This document shows positions 52,398 through 59,957 of a stretch of DNA of 64,000 nucleotides, in pieces; the stretch's first letter is position 1; each line of letters begins with the position of its first letter. Below the pieces are notes generated by a model, which made no database searches, had not been told where the DNA came from, and saw only the letters and a list, made by a program, of their open reading frames with translations. The stretch is from CAILZL01 sp963748005 (lineage in GTDB: Bacteria; Pseudomonadota; Gammaproteobacteria; Steroidobacterales; Steroidobacteraceae), in NCBI GenBank assembly GCA_963748005.1, contig CAVVHH010000002.1, positions 1,178,001 through 1,242,000 of the forward strand. The letters are read 5' to 3'. Position numbers and translations under genes: made by a program.

Positions 52398-52637
52398 ATG
52401 CGACTGCCACGCGACATGGATGCCGCCACCCTGATCAAGGCGCTGGAACGAATAGGGTACACACCCTCCCGGCAGACCGGTAGCCACATCCGGCTCACCG
52501 CGCACCACCCGCAGCAATGTCATATCACCGTGCCGAATCACTCGCCGATCAAGGTCGGCACTTTGAATTCGATTCTCACTGAACTTTCAATACAACAACG
52601 CATATCACGTGATGAGCTGCTGCGACGGTTGCTCTGA
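52398..52637 (+). CDS. hicA: HicA mRNA interferase toxin
   Basis: 79 residues. RLPRDMDAATLIKALERIGY and RQTGSHIRLT match HicA; the catalytic His30 lies in GSHIRL, and HITVPNHSPIKVGTLNSIL completes the double-stranded-RNA-binding-like fold. It cleaves mRNA and halts growth when not bound by HicB. It follows hicB with antitoxin first, the reverse of the E. coli hicAB order. There is no clear ribosome site, suggesting it is translated through coupling to hicB. All key residues appear intact, so the toxin is probably active. Confidence 0.9.
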   Translation: MRLPRDMDAATLIKALERIGYTPSRQTGSHIRLTAHHPQQCHITVPNHSPIKVGTLNSILTELSIQQRISRDELLRRLL

Positions 52638-52677
52638 TCACTTCCGGACAGCACCCCTCACCGCGCGGCATCCACAT

Positions 52678-53289
52678 ATGAATAAGACAGTTTTGCTCGT
52701 GGATTACGAAAATATCGGCAAGGTAGATCTCGGCGCTATCTCGGCCGACACGACAGTAATATTCTTTGTCGGCACCACACAGAAATCCGTACCAACTGAA
52801 CTCCTGAAGAGCGCGGTAAAGCTGCGCGAACGCTTCGTGCAAGTCGATATCGAAGGCCAGGGAAAGAACGCCCTAGATTTCCATATTGCTTTCTATTTAG
52901 GCGAGATTTTCGCTAGACATCCTGAAACGTCGTGCGCCATTTTGTCAAAGGACAAGGGATTCGATGCCTTAATAAAACATCTGACTGGACGCCAACTTGC
53001 AGTGCGACGAATTGAGCAGATTGGCGTAGCACAGGCTCCCATCAAACCAAAATCCATAACCAGGAAAGCCGCAACACCTACACCGAATCCGATCTTGACT
53101 AATGCACTTGAATGGTTGGAAAAGATGCAAAAGAACAAACGCCCACGCAAACGCAACGGTCTCGTTGCGCATCTTCACTCTCATTGTGGGAAAAAGATTC
53201 CGGAAACTGAAATTCAGGCGTTTGTCGATTGGTTGATTGCAGATAAAAAGCTGGGTGAAGAAAATGGAGCGATCACGTATCGCTTTTAG
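52678..53289 (+). CDS. PIN/NYN-type nuclease domain protein
   Basis: 203 residues from ATG 52678. The acidic metal-site motifs of a PIN-like (PIN7-type) fold are visible: LLVDYENI (Asp9, Glu11, Asn12), ALDFHIAFYLG (Asp68) and ILSKDKGFDALI (Asp92, Asp96), with GTTQKSVPTELL between. After a Pro/Lys linker (residues about 118-140) is a small C-terminal helical domain (KRNGLVAHLHSHCGKK, AFVDWLIADKKLG). It is probably an RNase. The gene is clearly richer in A and T than its neighbours, with many AAA, GAA and AAT codons, a sign of horizontal transfer. It follows hicA by 40 bases and overlaps the convergent regulator gene by four. Confidence 0.8.
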   Translation: MNKTVLLVDYENIGKVDLGAISADTTVIFFVGTTQKSVPTELLKSAVKLRERFVQVDIEGQGKNALDFHIAFYLGEIFARHPETSCAILSKDKGFDALIKHLTGRQLAVRRIEQIGVAQAPIKPKSITRKAATPTPNPILTNALEWLEKMQKNKRPRKRNGLVAHLHSHCGKKIPETEIQAFVDWLIADKKLGEENGAITYRF

Positions 53290-53999
53290 CTCGCCGATTC
53301 CACCACAAATCTGTACCCCACTCCCCGCACCGTCAGCAGATGTTCCGGCTTGCCGGGATTGTCTTCCAGATACTTGCGCAGCCGCACGATGAAGTTGTCA
53401 ATCGCGCGGGTATCCATGTCTGCGGGCAGACCCCAGACGTCCTTGAGAATTTCCTGGCGTGATATTGCGCGGCCCTGATTGCTGATGAGATAGCGGAGCA
53501 ACTCCACTTCCATCAGGGTGAGCTTGATGTTGCCCGCCGGGGAATGCAGCTCCAGCGCGCGAAAGTCGACGGTGCGATCTCCCAATACAAACACCTCGGC
53601 ACCCTGATTGCTCGGTGCAACAGGCGCGCCTGCCCATTGCCGCCGCCGCAACAGGCCATGAATGCGCGCCAGCAAAATCTTCAGGTCGAAAGGCTTGGGC
53701 AGATAATCGTCTGCGCCGCTTTCAAAACCCTTGATCACTTCTTCGGGGCGATTGAGTGCGGTCAACATCAGCACCGGCACGAACTGATTGGCCTTGCGCA
53801 GTGCACTCACGACAGCAAAGCCATCCATACCCGGCAGCATGACGTCCAGCACCACGGCATCTGCATCGTGCTGCTGAAGGTGTTGCAACGCGGCTTCACC
53901 GCTGTCGCATATCGTCACCTCATGGCCTTCCGCTTCGAGATTGAAACGCAGGCCCTGCGCCAGATGCGTCTCATCCTCTACCACCAGCAAGCGGCTCAT
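53286..53999 (-). CDS. OmpR-family response regulator
   Basis: 237 residues. Receiver: acidic pair ED near residues 8-9, phospho-site Asp52 in VVLDVMLPGMDG, Thr in MLTALN and Lys in PKPFDL. Winged helix: LTLMEVELLRYLISNQGRAISRQEIL and DTRAIDNFIVRLRKYLED. The ending LTVRGVGYRFV is standard. It overlaps the kinase gene downstream-in-coordinate by four bases (regulator start over kinase stop), so the kinase is translated first. Its 3' end overlaps the PIN gene by four bases, so a transcript of one is antisense to the other's end. Confidence 0.92.
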   Translation of the reverse strand: MSRLLVVEDETHLAQGLRFNLEAEGHEVTICDSGEAALQHLQQHDADAVVLDVMLPGMDGFAVVSALRKANQFVPVLMLTALNRPEEVIKGFESGADDYLPKPFDLKILLARIHGLLRRRQWAGAPVAPSNQGAEVFVLGDRTVDFRALELHSPAGNIKLTLMEVELLRYLISNQGRAISRQEILKDVWGLPADMDTRAIDNFIVRLRKYLEDNPGKPEHLLTVRGVGYRFVVESAS

Positions 54000-54898
54000 T
54001 GCGGTTTGAATTTCGGCAGGTGCAGCGTGAGGGTTGCGCCCCTGCCCTCGCCGTCACTCTCGGCAATAACGCTGCCCCGATGCTTCTTGACGATGGCGCG
54101 CACAATGAACAAGCCAAGCCCTGTGCCCTTGACCTTGTTGCGCGCGCGGCCAGTGCGATAAAAACGCTTGAAAATCCGCTTCAGGTCATTGCGCGGGATA
54201 CCCACGCCCTGGTCACTCACCTGCACCAGCACCTCATCGCCCTGCGCTTGTACTGCAGCGGTAATCTTTACCTGGTCGGGAGAATACTTGACGGCGTTAT
54301 CCAGCAGATTGGTGATGGCCGTGCGCAACTCTTCGGCGTCACCCAGAACCGTGACTGCTTCCTGCGTGGCGGTGGACTGCAGCTCGGTCAGCGCCGCAGC
54401 GTTCAATTGATGGCGCTGCCGCGCCAGCTCCACGCATTCATGCAGCAGGGCTGCCAGATCCAGCGGCGACCAGTTGCGTTCGCCGCGGTTCTGTACTGTC
54501 TCGGCCGCACGCAGCACCTGCTCGACGGTGGACGTCAGCCGATCCGTATCCTTGTGCATGATGCGATAGAAATCCTGGCGCTGCGATTCACTCAATGAAT
54601 GCGCCTGCAAGGTCTCGAGATACAGGCGCATCGATGCGATCGGGGTTTTCAGCTCATGCGTGACTGCATTGATGAAGCTGTCATGCTGTTCATTGCGGCG
54701 GATTTCCCGCACCAAAAATACGGTATTGATGATCAAACCGGCAATGATCAGCGCGAACAGCACCGCGCCGATGACAATCGGCCACACCCCCGGAGAATTC
54801 AGAATCCAGGTGACGTTAAGGGCCAACGCGACCGCCACCAGCGTACTGCCCAGTACGATGAAGAACGCGACGGCCTTGCTGCGGCTGGTGATATTCAT
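53996..54898 (-). CDS. Sensor histidine kinase
   Basis: 300 residues from ATG 54898 (MNITSRSKAVAFF); the frame is open to 54961 but the extension lacks a better start. Two membrane spans (about 8-33 and 38-63) with almost no periplasmic loop, so it may sense a signal in the membrane or cytoplasm. There is no HAMP domain. The acceptor is His81 in INAVTHELKTPIASMRL. The ATPase motifs are N box LLDNAVKYSP, G1 DQGVGIP and G2 GTGLGLFIVR. It is first in a kinase-regulator operon, with a 66-base gap to the desaturase gene on the same strand. Confidence 0.9.
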   Translation of the reverse strand: MNITSRSKAVAFFIVLGSTLVAVALALNVTWILNSPGVWPIVIGAVLFALIIAGLIINTVFLVREIRRNEQHDSFINAVTHELKTPIASMRLYLETLQAHSLSESQRQDFYRIMHKDTDRLTSTVEQVLRAAETVQNRGERNWSPLDLAALLHECVELARQRHQLNAAALTELQSTATQEAVTVLGDAEELRTAITNLLDNAVKYSPDQVKITAAVQAQGDEVLVQVSDQGVGIPRNDLKRIFKRFYRTGRARNKVKGTGLGLFIVRAIVKKHRGSVIAESDGEGRGATLTLHLPKFKPQ

Positions 54899-54964
54899 TA
54901 GGGCGGCAGTGTAACGCGCCAGCGCCAGCTCACCAGAGGCTGGTAACGTCGCCGCCCCCATGTA

Positions 54965-55876
54965 TCAGGACTCGTTGGAGCGGATGGCCACTGGCACTGG
55001 CTGAGCGCCCATGGGTGATTGACCTAGGGGCGAAACCTCGAACTTGCCTTTCAGCAGTTCCGGATTGGGCAACTTGATGTTACGCGCCAGCCCCACCAGG
55101 CCAAGGGCCTTGATGCAATACCAGTTGATATCGATTTCCCACCAGCGAAAGCCATGACGCGCCGATTGCGCATGGGCGTGGTGATTGTTGTGCCAGCCCT
55201 CGCCGAAGGTCACCAGCGCCACCCAGAAATTATTGGTGGAGTCTTCATCAGTTTCGAACCGGCGCGAACCCCAGATGTGATTCACCGAGTTCACCATCCA
55301 GGTGCAATGCAGGCCAACGGTGACGCGCAGGAAGATGGTCCAGTACACCATCTGCCAGCCGTACAGCGCCAGAATGATGAAACCCAGTGTGGTCAACGGC
55401 ACCCAGTGGTACTTGCTGATCCAGACATGAAACTTGTCGCGCGCCAGATCGGGCACCTGCGCCGCCAGTTCGGTGGTGGACTGATGCAGCGCCGTGCCGC
55501 CGAGAATCCAGCCCATGTGCGACCACCACTTACCATCGCGCGGTGAATGCGGATCGCCGGGTTTGTCGGTGAACTTGTGATGTTTGCGATGGGTCGCCAC
55601 CCAGAAAATCGGGCCGCCTTCCAGCGCCATGGTGGCAAAGGTAGTCAGGGTGTATTCCAGCCACTTGGGTGTCTTGAAGGATCGATGCGTGAGCAGGCGG
55701 TGATAAGCCAGGCCAATACCCAGCCCGCCGGTGATCCACCACAACACACAGGCCCAGAGGAGGCCCTGCCAGCTGAAATTGAACAACGCGATGACCGCGC
55801 CAATGTGGAATGCGGCCATGAAGAACTTGGTGATCCAGTTGCCCTGGTTGCTGCGCTTTGCCAGATCTTTGAACAC
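54965..55876 (-). CDS. Acyl-CoA/fatty acid desaturase
   Basis: The frame is open to 56047, but the GTG at 55876 has GAGGA seven bases upstream, a strong ribosome site; this gives 303 residues (MFKDLAKRSNQGNWITKFF). The three histidine boxes of membrane di-iron desaturases are present: HRLLTHR (59-65), HRKHH (96-100) and HNNHHAH late in the chain, with four hydrophobic spans. It inserts a double bond, probably delta-9, into acyl-CoA or lipid acyl chains in the inner membrane to adjust fluidity. It is upstream of, and on the same strand as, the two-component pair. Confidence 0.92.
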   Translation of the reverse strand: MFKDLAKRSNQGNWITKFFMAAFHIGAVIALFNFSWQGLLWACVLWWITGGLGIGLAYHRLLTHRSFKTPKWLEYTLTTFATMALEGGPIFWVATHRKHHKFTDKPGDPHSPRDGKWWSHMGWILGGTALHQSTTELAAQVPDLARDKFHVWISKYHWVPLTTLGFIILALYGWQMVYWTIFLRVTVGLHCTWMVNSVNHIWGSRRFETDEDSTNNFWVALVTFGEGWHNNHHAHAQSARHGFRWWEIDINWYCIKALGLVGLARNIKLPNPELLKGKFEVSPLGQSPMGAQPVPVAIRSNES

Positions 55877-56019
55877 TGAGTGATCCTCAATCGATTTACT
55901 TGAGATTGAAGATAGCAATGCCGGGTTGGGGGCAATGTAATAGTTGTGTAATAGCGGCAGGAGTAACCCCGAAAACGTGTGCTGTAGGTCGCATTGGGCA
56001 TTACTCCATAGATGCTTGG

Positions 56020-56041
56020 CCTCTCCCAGAACCGGGAGAGG
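56020..56041. repeat. Perfect 8-base-pair hairpin CCTCTCCC/GGGAGAGG
   Basis: CCTCTCCC (56020-56027), loop AGAACC, GGGAGAGG (56034-56041). The 3' arm can alternatively pair with the TTTTCTCCCGG segment about 25 bases downstream, so two exclusive folds exist. Hairpins of this form are common as dispersed intergenic elements; no other copy was seen in the window. Confidence 0.5.
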
Positions 56042-56050
56042 AAACACAAA

Positions 56051-56299
56051 TCAAGCCTTGTTTTCTCCCGGCCAACCACAGGTCAGGCCCTTGTTCTGTT
56101 CAGCCAGATAACCCATCAGTGGCTGAAAGGATTCAATGATCGCCGAAGTATCCATTTTGCAGGTACCAGTGATTTTCTCCTTTTCAACACTGGTCTTCTG
56201 CAGTTGCACAAACTTGCCTGCTGATCACATCCTGCGTCAATTGATTTACCCACATCATTGGCGGCAGACTCACGTCTTCACTACTGCATGCCGATCTGA
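56051..56299 (-). pseudogene. Possible decayed gene remnant, minus strand
   Basis: An open frame of 57 residues ends at 56051-56053 (TGA) and reads like true protein: GKFVQLQKTSVEKEKITG and DTSAIIESFQPLMGYLAEQ, closing with LTCGWPGENKA. It begins abruptly after a stop at 56225-56227. Upstream, a shifted frame continues as SLPPMMWVNQLTQDVIS, so one frameshift near 56222 would join the pieces. No start codon with a ribosome site precedes it; the 5' part would run into the peptidase gene. I interpret it as a truncated, frameshifted gene; a real 52-residue gene from GTG 56209 is the alternative. Confidence 0.35.
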
Positions 56300-58375
56300 A
56301 TGAGCCACACCGACGTTACACAACCCGCTTCAGCCGAATTTCCAACCGCATTGCTTGCGCCCTGGAGCGGCCCCTATGGCGGCATACCGCCGTTCGCAAC
56401 GGTTAACGCTGCTCATTTTCCTGCCGCGCTGCAGGCCGGCATGGATGCACAATTGGCGGAAATAGACGCCATTGCGCACAACCCGGTGGCACCGACGTTT
56501 GACAACACCATTGCCGCGCTGGAGTCGGCCGGCCGCACCCTAGACCGGGTACTGGCGATTTATCACATCTATAGCGGCAGCATGAGCGATGCGGCCATGC
56601 AGGACGTGGAACGCGAGATGGAGCCGAAGCTGGCCGCGTTTCACGATGCCATTACCCAGAACGAGGCCTTGTTTGCTCGCGTTGCGCACGTTTACGCACA
56701 GCGGGAACACAGTGGTCTGAACACCGAACAGCAGCGGCTGACCTGGGTGCAGTATCAGAATTTCGCTCGTGCCGGTGCGCAGCTGGATGCGCCTTCGAAA
56801 GCACGGTTGTCGGCCATCAATCAATCGCTGGCAGGGCTGTTCACCGAATTCAGTCAACGCATTCTGAAAGACGAAAGCGACACCTTTGTGGTGTTGCATG
56901 AAGCAGATGATCTGGCGGGATTGCCGGAGTCGGAAATCGCCGCTGCGGCCGCCGAAGCCAGCGAGCGCAGTCTGAAAAACATGTGGGTTGTCGCCAACAC
57001 GCGTTCCAGTATCGAACCTTTTCTGACGTACTCGACACGTCGCGACCTGCGCGAGCGCGTGTGGCGCAACTTCGTCAAACGTGGCGACAACGGCGGCGCC
57101 ACTGACACCAAACACCTGATCGCCGAGATTCTCAAGCTGCGTGCCGAACGCGCAAGGCTGCTGGGATATGAAACCCATGCACATTGGCAGCTTGAAGATT
57201 CCATGGCCAAGACTCCGCAGAGCGCGACTGCACTGCTGCGCGCATTGTGGCATCCGGCAGTAGCGCGGGTTCGTGAGGAAGTGGCTGACATGCAGCAGCT
57301 CGCGGACAAGGATGGCATCAAGATCCAGGCCTGGGACTATCGCTACTATGCCGAACAGGTACGCAAGGCGCGCTACGATCTGGATGCCAATGAATTGAAG
57401 CCCTACTTGCAGCTGGAACAACTGCGCGAGGGCATGTTCTTTGTCGCCGACAAACTGTTCGGATTGAAGTTTGTCGCGGTGAATGACGTGCCGGTATACC
57501 ACCCGGACGTTCGCGTGTGGGAAGTGCAGAACACGCAGGGCCAGCATGCAGGTCTGTGGTTTTTCGATCCCTATGCTCGGCGCGGCAAACAGTCCGGTGC
57601 CTGGATGAGTGAATACCGCAGCCAGCAGAACTTTGCGGGTCACGTCACGCCCATCGTGTCCAACAACGCCAACTTCACGAAAGGAAAAGCTGGCGAAGCG
57701 GTACTGATCAACTGGGACGACACGGTGACCTTGTTCCATGAGTTTGGTCATGCACTGCATGGCTTGTTGTCGAATGTTTCTTATCCGACTTTGGCAGGTA
57801 CCTCGGTGGCACGCGACTTCGTCGAGTTTCCGTCGCAGCTGCTGGAACACTGGCTATTGGTGCCGGAAGTGCTGAATCGTTTTGCTCGGCATTACCAGAG
57901 TGGTCAGCCCATGCCGCAACAGCTGGTGGACAAGATCAGCCGCGCGCGCAATTTCAATCAGGGCTTCGCTACCCTGGAATATCTGGCCAGCGCCATGATC
58001 GACATGGAGCTGCATCTGGCGGGCGATACCGCCATCGACGCAACACAATTTGAGCGCGATACACTCAAGGCACTGGACATGCCGGAAGAGATTGTCATGC
58101 GTCATCGCACGCCGCAGTTCAGCCACATTTTTTCCAGCGATGGCTATGCAGCGGGTTATTACAGCTATCTGTGGGCCGACACACTGGTGGCCGACGCCTG
58201 GGAAGCCTTTACCGACAGCGGCGATGTATTTGACCCGCAACTTGCCGAACGACTGCGCAATTTTGTCTTCACCACCGGCAATCAGCAGGAACCCGATGTT
58301 GCCTATCGCGGCTTCCGTGGCCGCGATCCGGATGTGAACGCACTGCTGCGCAAACGCGGCTTTGCGTCGGCATGA
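56300..58375 (+). CDS. dcp: M3-family peptidyl-dipeptidase (Dcp type)
   Basis: 691 residues, like E. coli Dcp and OpdA. The zinc motif is LFHEFGHALHGLLS with His480, Glu481 and His484; the third ligand region is the family-typical FPSQLLEHWLL, about 30 residues later. The substrate-pocket segments GYAAGYYSYLWADTLVADAW and FSHIFSSDGYAAG are intact. There is no signal peptide, so it acts in the cytoplasm, removing C-terminal dipeptides or degrading short peptides. OpdA is the other possibility; residues around the active site favour Dcp only weakly. It is convergent with livF across an 86-base gap with a repeat element. Confidence 0.92.
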   Translation: MSHTDVTQPASAEFPTALLAPWSGPYGGIPPFATVNAAHFPAALQAGMDAQLAEIDAIAHNPVAPTFDNTIAALESAGRTLDRVLAIYHIYSGSMSDAAMQDVEREMEPKLAAFHDAITQNEALFARVAHVYAQREHSGLNTEQQRLTWVQYQNFARAGAQLDAPSKARLSAINQSLAGLFTEFSQRILKDESDTFVVLHEADDLAGLPESEIAAAAAEASERSLKNMWVVANTRSSIEPFLTYSTRRDLRERVWRNFVKRGDNGGATDTKHLIAEILKLRAERARLLGYETHAHWQLEDSMAKTPQSATALLRALWHPAVARVREEVADMQQLADKDGIKIQAWDYRYYAEQVRKARYDLDANELKPYLQLEQLREGMFFVADKLFGLKFVAVNDVPVYHPDVRVWEVQNTQGQHAGLWFFDPYARRGKQSGAWMSEYRSQQNFAGHVTPIVSNNANFTKGKAGEAVLINWDDTVTLFHEFGHALHGLLSNVSYPTLAGTSVARDFVEFPSQLLEHWLLVPEVLNRFARHYQSGQPMPQQLVDKISRARNFNQGFATLEYLASAMIDMELHLAGDTAIDATQFERDTLKALDMPEEIVMRHRTPQFSHIFSSDGYAAGYYSYLWADTLVADAWEAFTDSGDVFDPQLAERLRNFVFTTGNQQEPDVAYRGFRGRDPDVNALLRKRGFASA

Positions 58376-58409
58376 CGCAACAACCACTCTTCTGATGAAT
58401 ACCATGAAG

Positions 58410-58456
58410 AAGGCGGTTCATGGGTGAACCATTTCCTTCGGTCACGAACCGCCCCT
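58410..58456. repeat. Dispersed intergenic hairpin element, copy 2
   Basis: Begins AAGGCGGTTCA and ends CGAACCGCCCCT. The outer arms GGCGGTTC and GAACCGCC pair over 8 bases. Relative to copy 1 at 35086 the T-A pair in the stem has become C-G on both sides, that is, a compensatory change. The centre TTCCTTCGG is identical in both copies. It ends five bases before the livF stop. Confidence 0.6.
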
Positions 58457-58461
58457 GCAAA

Positions 58462-59190
58462 TTATTCGCCCAAATAGGCGTGCTGGACTTTGGGATCCGC
58501 CAACAGCGCGTCGGCACTGTCGGCGCAGGTGATCTGGCCACTTTCCATCACATAGCCGCGTTGGGCGGTCTTGAGCGCGAGCCGGGCGTTTTGTTCTACC
58601 AGCAACATGGTCACGCCCTCGCTGGCGATCTGGTGAATGATCTCGAAGATCTTCTGCACTATCAGCGGCGCGAGTCCCATTGAAGGCTCGTCCAGCAACA
58701 ACAGTCGTGGCCGCGACAGCATGGCGCGACCGATCGCCACCATTTGCTGTTCGCCACCGGAAAGCGTGCCCGCCAGTTGTTTGTAGCGCTCCTTCAAACG
58801 GGGGAATAATTCGTAAACACGCTCAAGGTCCGCGGCGATGGCATCTTTGTCGCCACGACAGTACGCGCCCATCTGCAGATTTTCATGTACCGTGAGACGG
58901 CTGAATACGCCGCGTCCTTCAGGCACCATGACCAGGCCGCGCTCGGCAAAACCATGTGCCGGTATCTGGCTGGTATCCTCGCCGGCATAGCTGATGCGCC
59001 CGGCATTGGGACGCAGTAATCCGCACAAGGTCTTGAGTGCAGTCGTCTTGCCGGCGCCATTGGCGCCGATCAATGCAACCAGTTCGCCACTGCGGATTTC
59101 CAGATCAATGCCCTTCACGGCCTGAATGCCGCCATAGGCCACTTCGAGACCTTCGACTTTCAGCAAGGGTGGCGCTGGCATTTCGCTCAT
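58462..59190 (-). CDS. livF: Branched-chain amino acid ABC transporter, ATPase LivF
   Basis: 242 residues. Walker A GANGAGKTTALKTL, signature LSGGEQQMVAIGRAM, Walker B LLLLDEPSMGLAP and the switch region LLVEQNARLALK are typical of LivF. It pairs with LivG to power LivHM. Its start overlaps the livG stop by four bases. It is the last gene of the livKHMGF operon; the dispersed hairpin element lies right after its stop. Confidence 0.95.
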   Translation of the reverse strand: MSEMPAPPLLKVEGLEVAYGGIQAVKGIDLEIRSGELVALIGANGAGKTTALKTLCGLLRPNAGRISYAGEDTSQIPAHGFAERGLVMVPEGRGVFSRLTVHENLQMGAYCRGDKDAIAADLERVYELFPRLKERYKQLAGTLSGGEQQMVAIGRAMLSRPRLLLLDEPSMGLAPLIVQKIFEIIHQIASEGVTMLLVEQNARLALKTAQRGYVMESGQITCADSADALLADPKVQHAYLGE

Positions 59191-59957
59191 GCCTCTGCCA
59201 CGCCGAGATAGGCCTCGATCACCTTCGGATCACACTTCACCACCTCAGGCGGTCCCTCGGCTATCTTCCTGCCGTAGTCGAGTACGGCAATGCGATCACA
59301 CAAGCCCATCATCAATTTCACATCATGCTCGATCAGCAAGATCGTTACCCCATCGTTGCGGACCTTCTGCAGCAACTGCTTGAGTGCGTCGGTTTCCTTG
59401 CTGTTCATGCCTGCAGCAGGTTCGTCCAATGCCAGCAGCGTTGGATCAGTGGCCAGGGCACGGGCAATCTCGAGACGACGTTGATCACCATAGGACAGGT
59501 TCCTGGCGATGTCATCGGCGCGATCGCCAATGCCAACGTAGATCAGCAGTTCCGCAGCACGCTGCCGGATTGCTGCTTCTTCACGGCGTGCGGCAGCACT
59601 GCGCAGGATGGCGCCGATCACCCCGGCGTGCGTGCGCGCGTGCCGCCCCACCATCACGTTTTCCAGTGCCGTCATGTTGTGAAACAGGCGGATGTTCTGA
59701 AACGTGCGGGCGATGCCGCTGGCTACCACTACATGCGGCTTCGCACGGAACAGATTACGGCCGTTAAAGGTGAAGCTGCCGTCGTCGGGCTGGTAAAGTC
59801 CCGTCAGCACATTGAACAACGTTGTCTTGCCGGCGCCGTTGGGGCCAATCAGTCCATAGATTTCGCTCTGATTGATGGCCAGACTCACTTCGCTGAGGGC
59901 GTGCAGTCCACCGAAGCGCTTGTTGATGCCACGAATTTCCAGCAGGGGTTCAATCAT
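59187..59957 (-). CDS. livG: Branched-chain amino acid ABC transporter, ATPase LivG
   Basis: 256 residues from ATG 59957 (MIEPLLEIRGINKRFGG); the frame is open to 59978. Walker A GPNGAGKTTLFNVL, the LivG-type FQNIRLFHNMTALENVMVG segment, signature-like LSYGDQRRLEIARAL, and Walker B LLALDEPAAGMN followed by IEHDVKLMM are present. LivG and LivF form the cytoplasmic ATPase heterodimer. The start overlaps the livM stop by eight bases, and its stop overlaps livF by four. Confidence 0.95.
   Translation of the reverse strand: MIEPLLEIRGINKRFGGLHALSEVSLAINQSEIYGLIGPNGAGKTTLFNVLTGLYQPDDGSFTFNGRNLFRAKPHVVVASGIARTFQNIRLFHNMTALENVMVGRHARTHAGVIGAILRSAAARREEAAIRQRAAELLIYVGIGDRADDIARNLSYGDQRRLEIARALATDPTLLALDEPAAGMNSKETDALKQLLQKVRNDGVTILLIEHDVKLMMGLCDRIAVLDYGRKIAEGPPEVVKCDPKVIEAYLGVAEA

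Larger units (their letters stand above)
55877..56299. other. Gene-poor 423-base gap with hairpin and remnant coding
   Basis: This stretch separates the desaturase (minus) from the Dcp-type peptidase (plus) and must contain both promoters. It holds a strong hairpin at 56020-56041, a partner sequence TTTTCTCCCGG near 56060-56070 that could pair with the same arm, and a likely decayed minus-strand gene (56051-56299). No complete gene is seen. Confidence 0.6.

Noticed and set aside
55877..56047. 57-residue N-terminal extension of the desaturase
   Set aside because: It would include the CCTCTCCC hairpin and a non-conserved sequence; the GTG at 55876 has a strong GAGGA site at ideal spacing.
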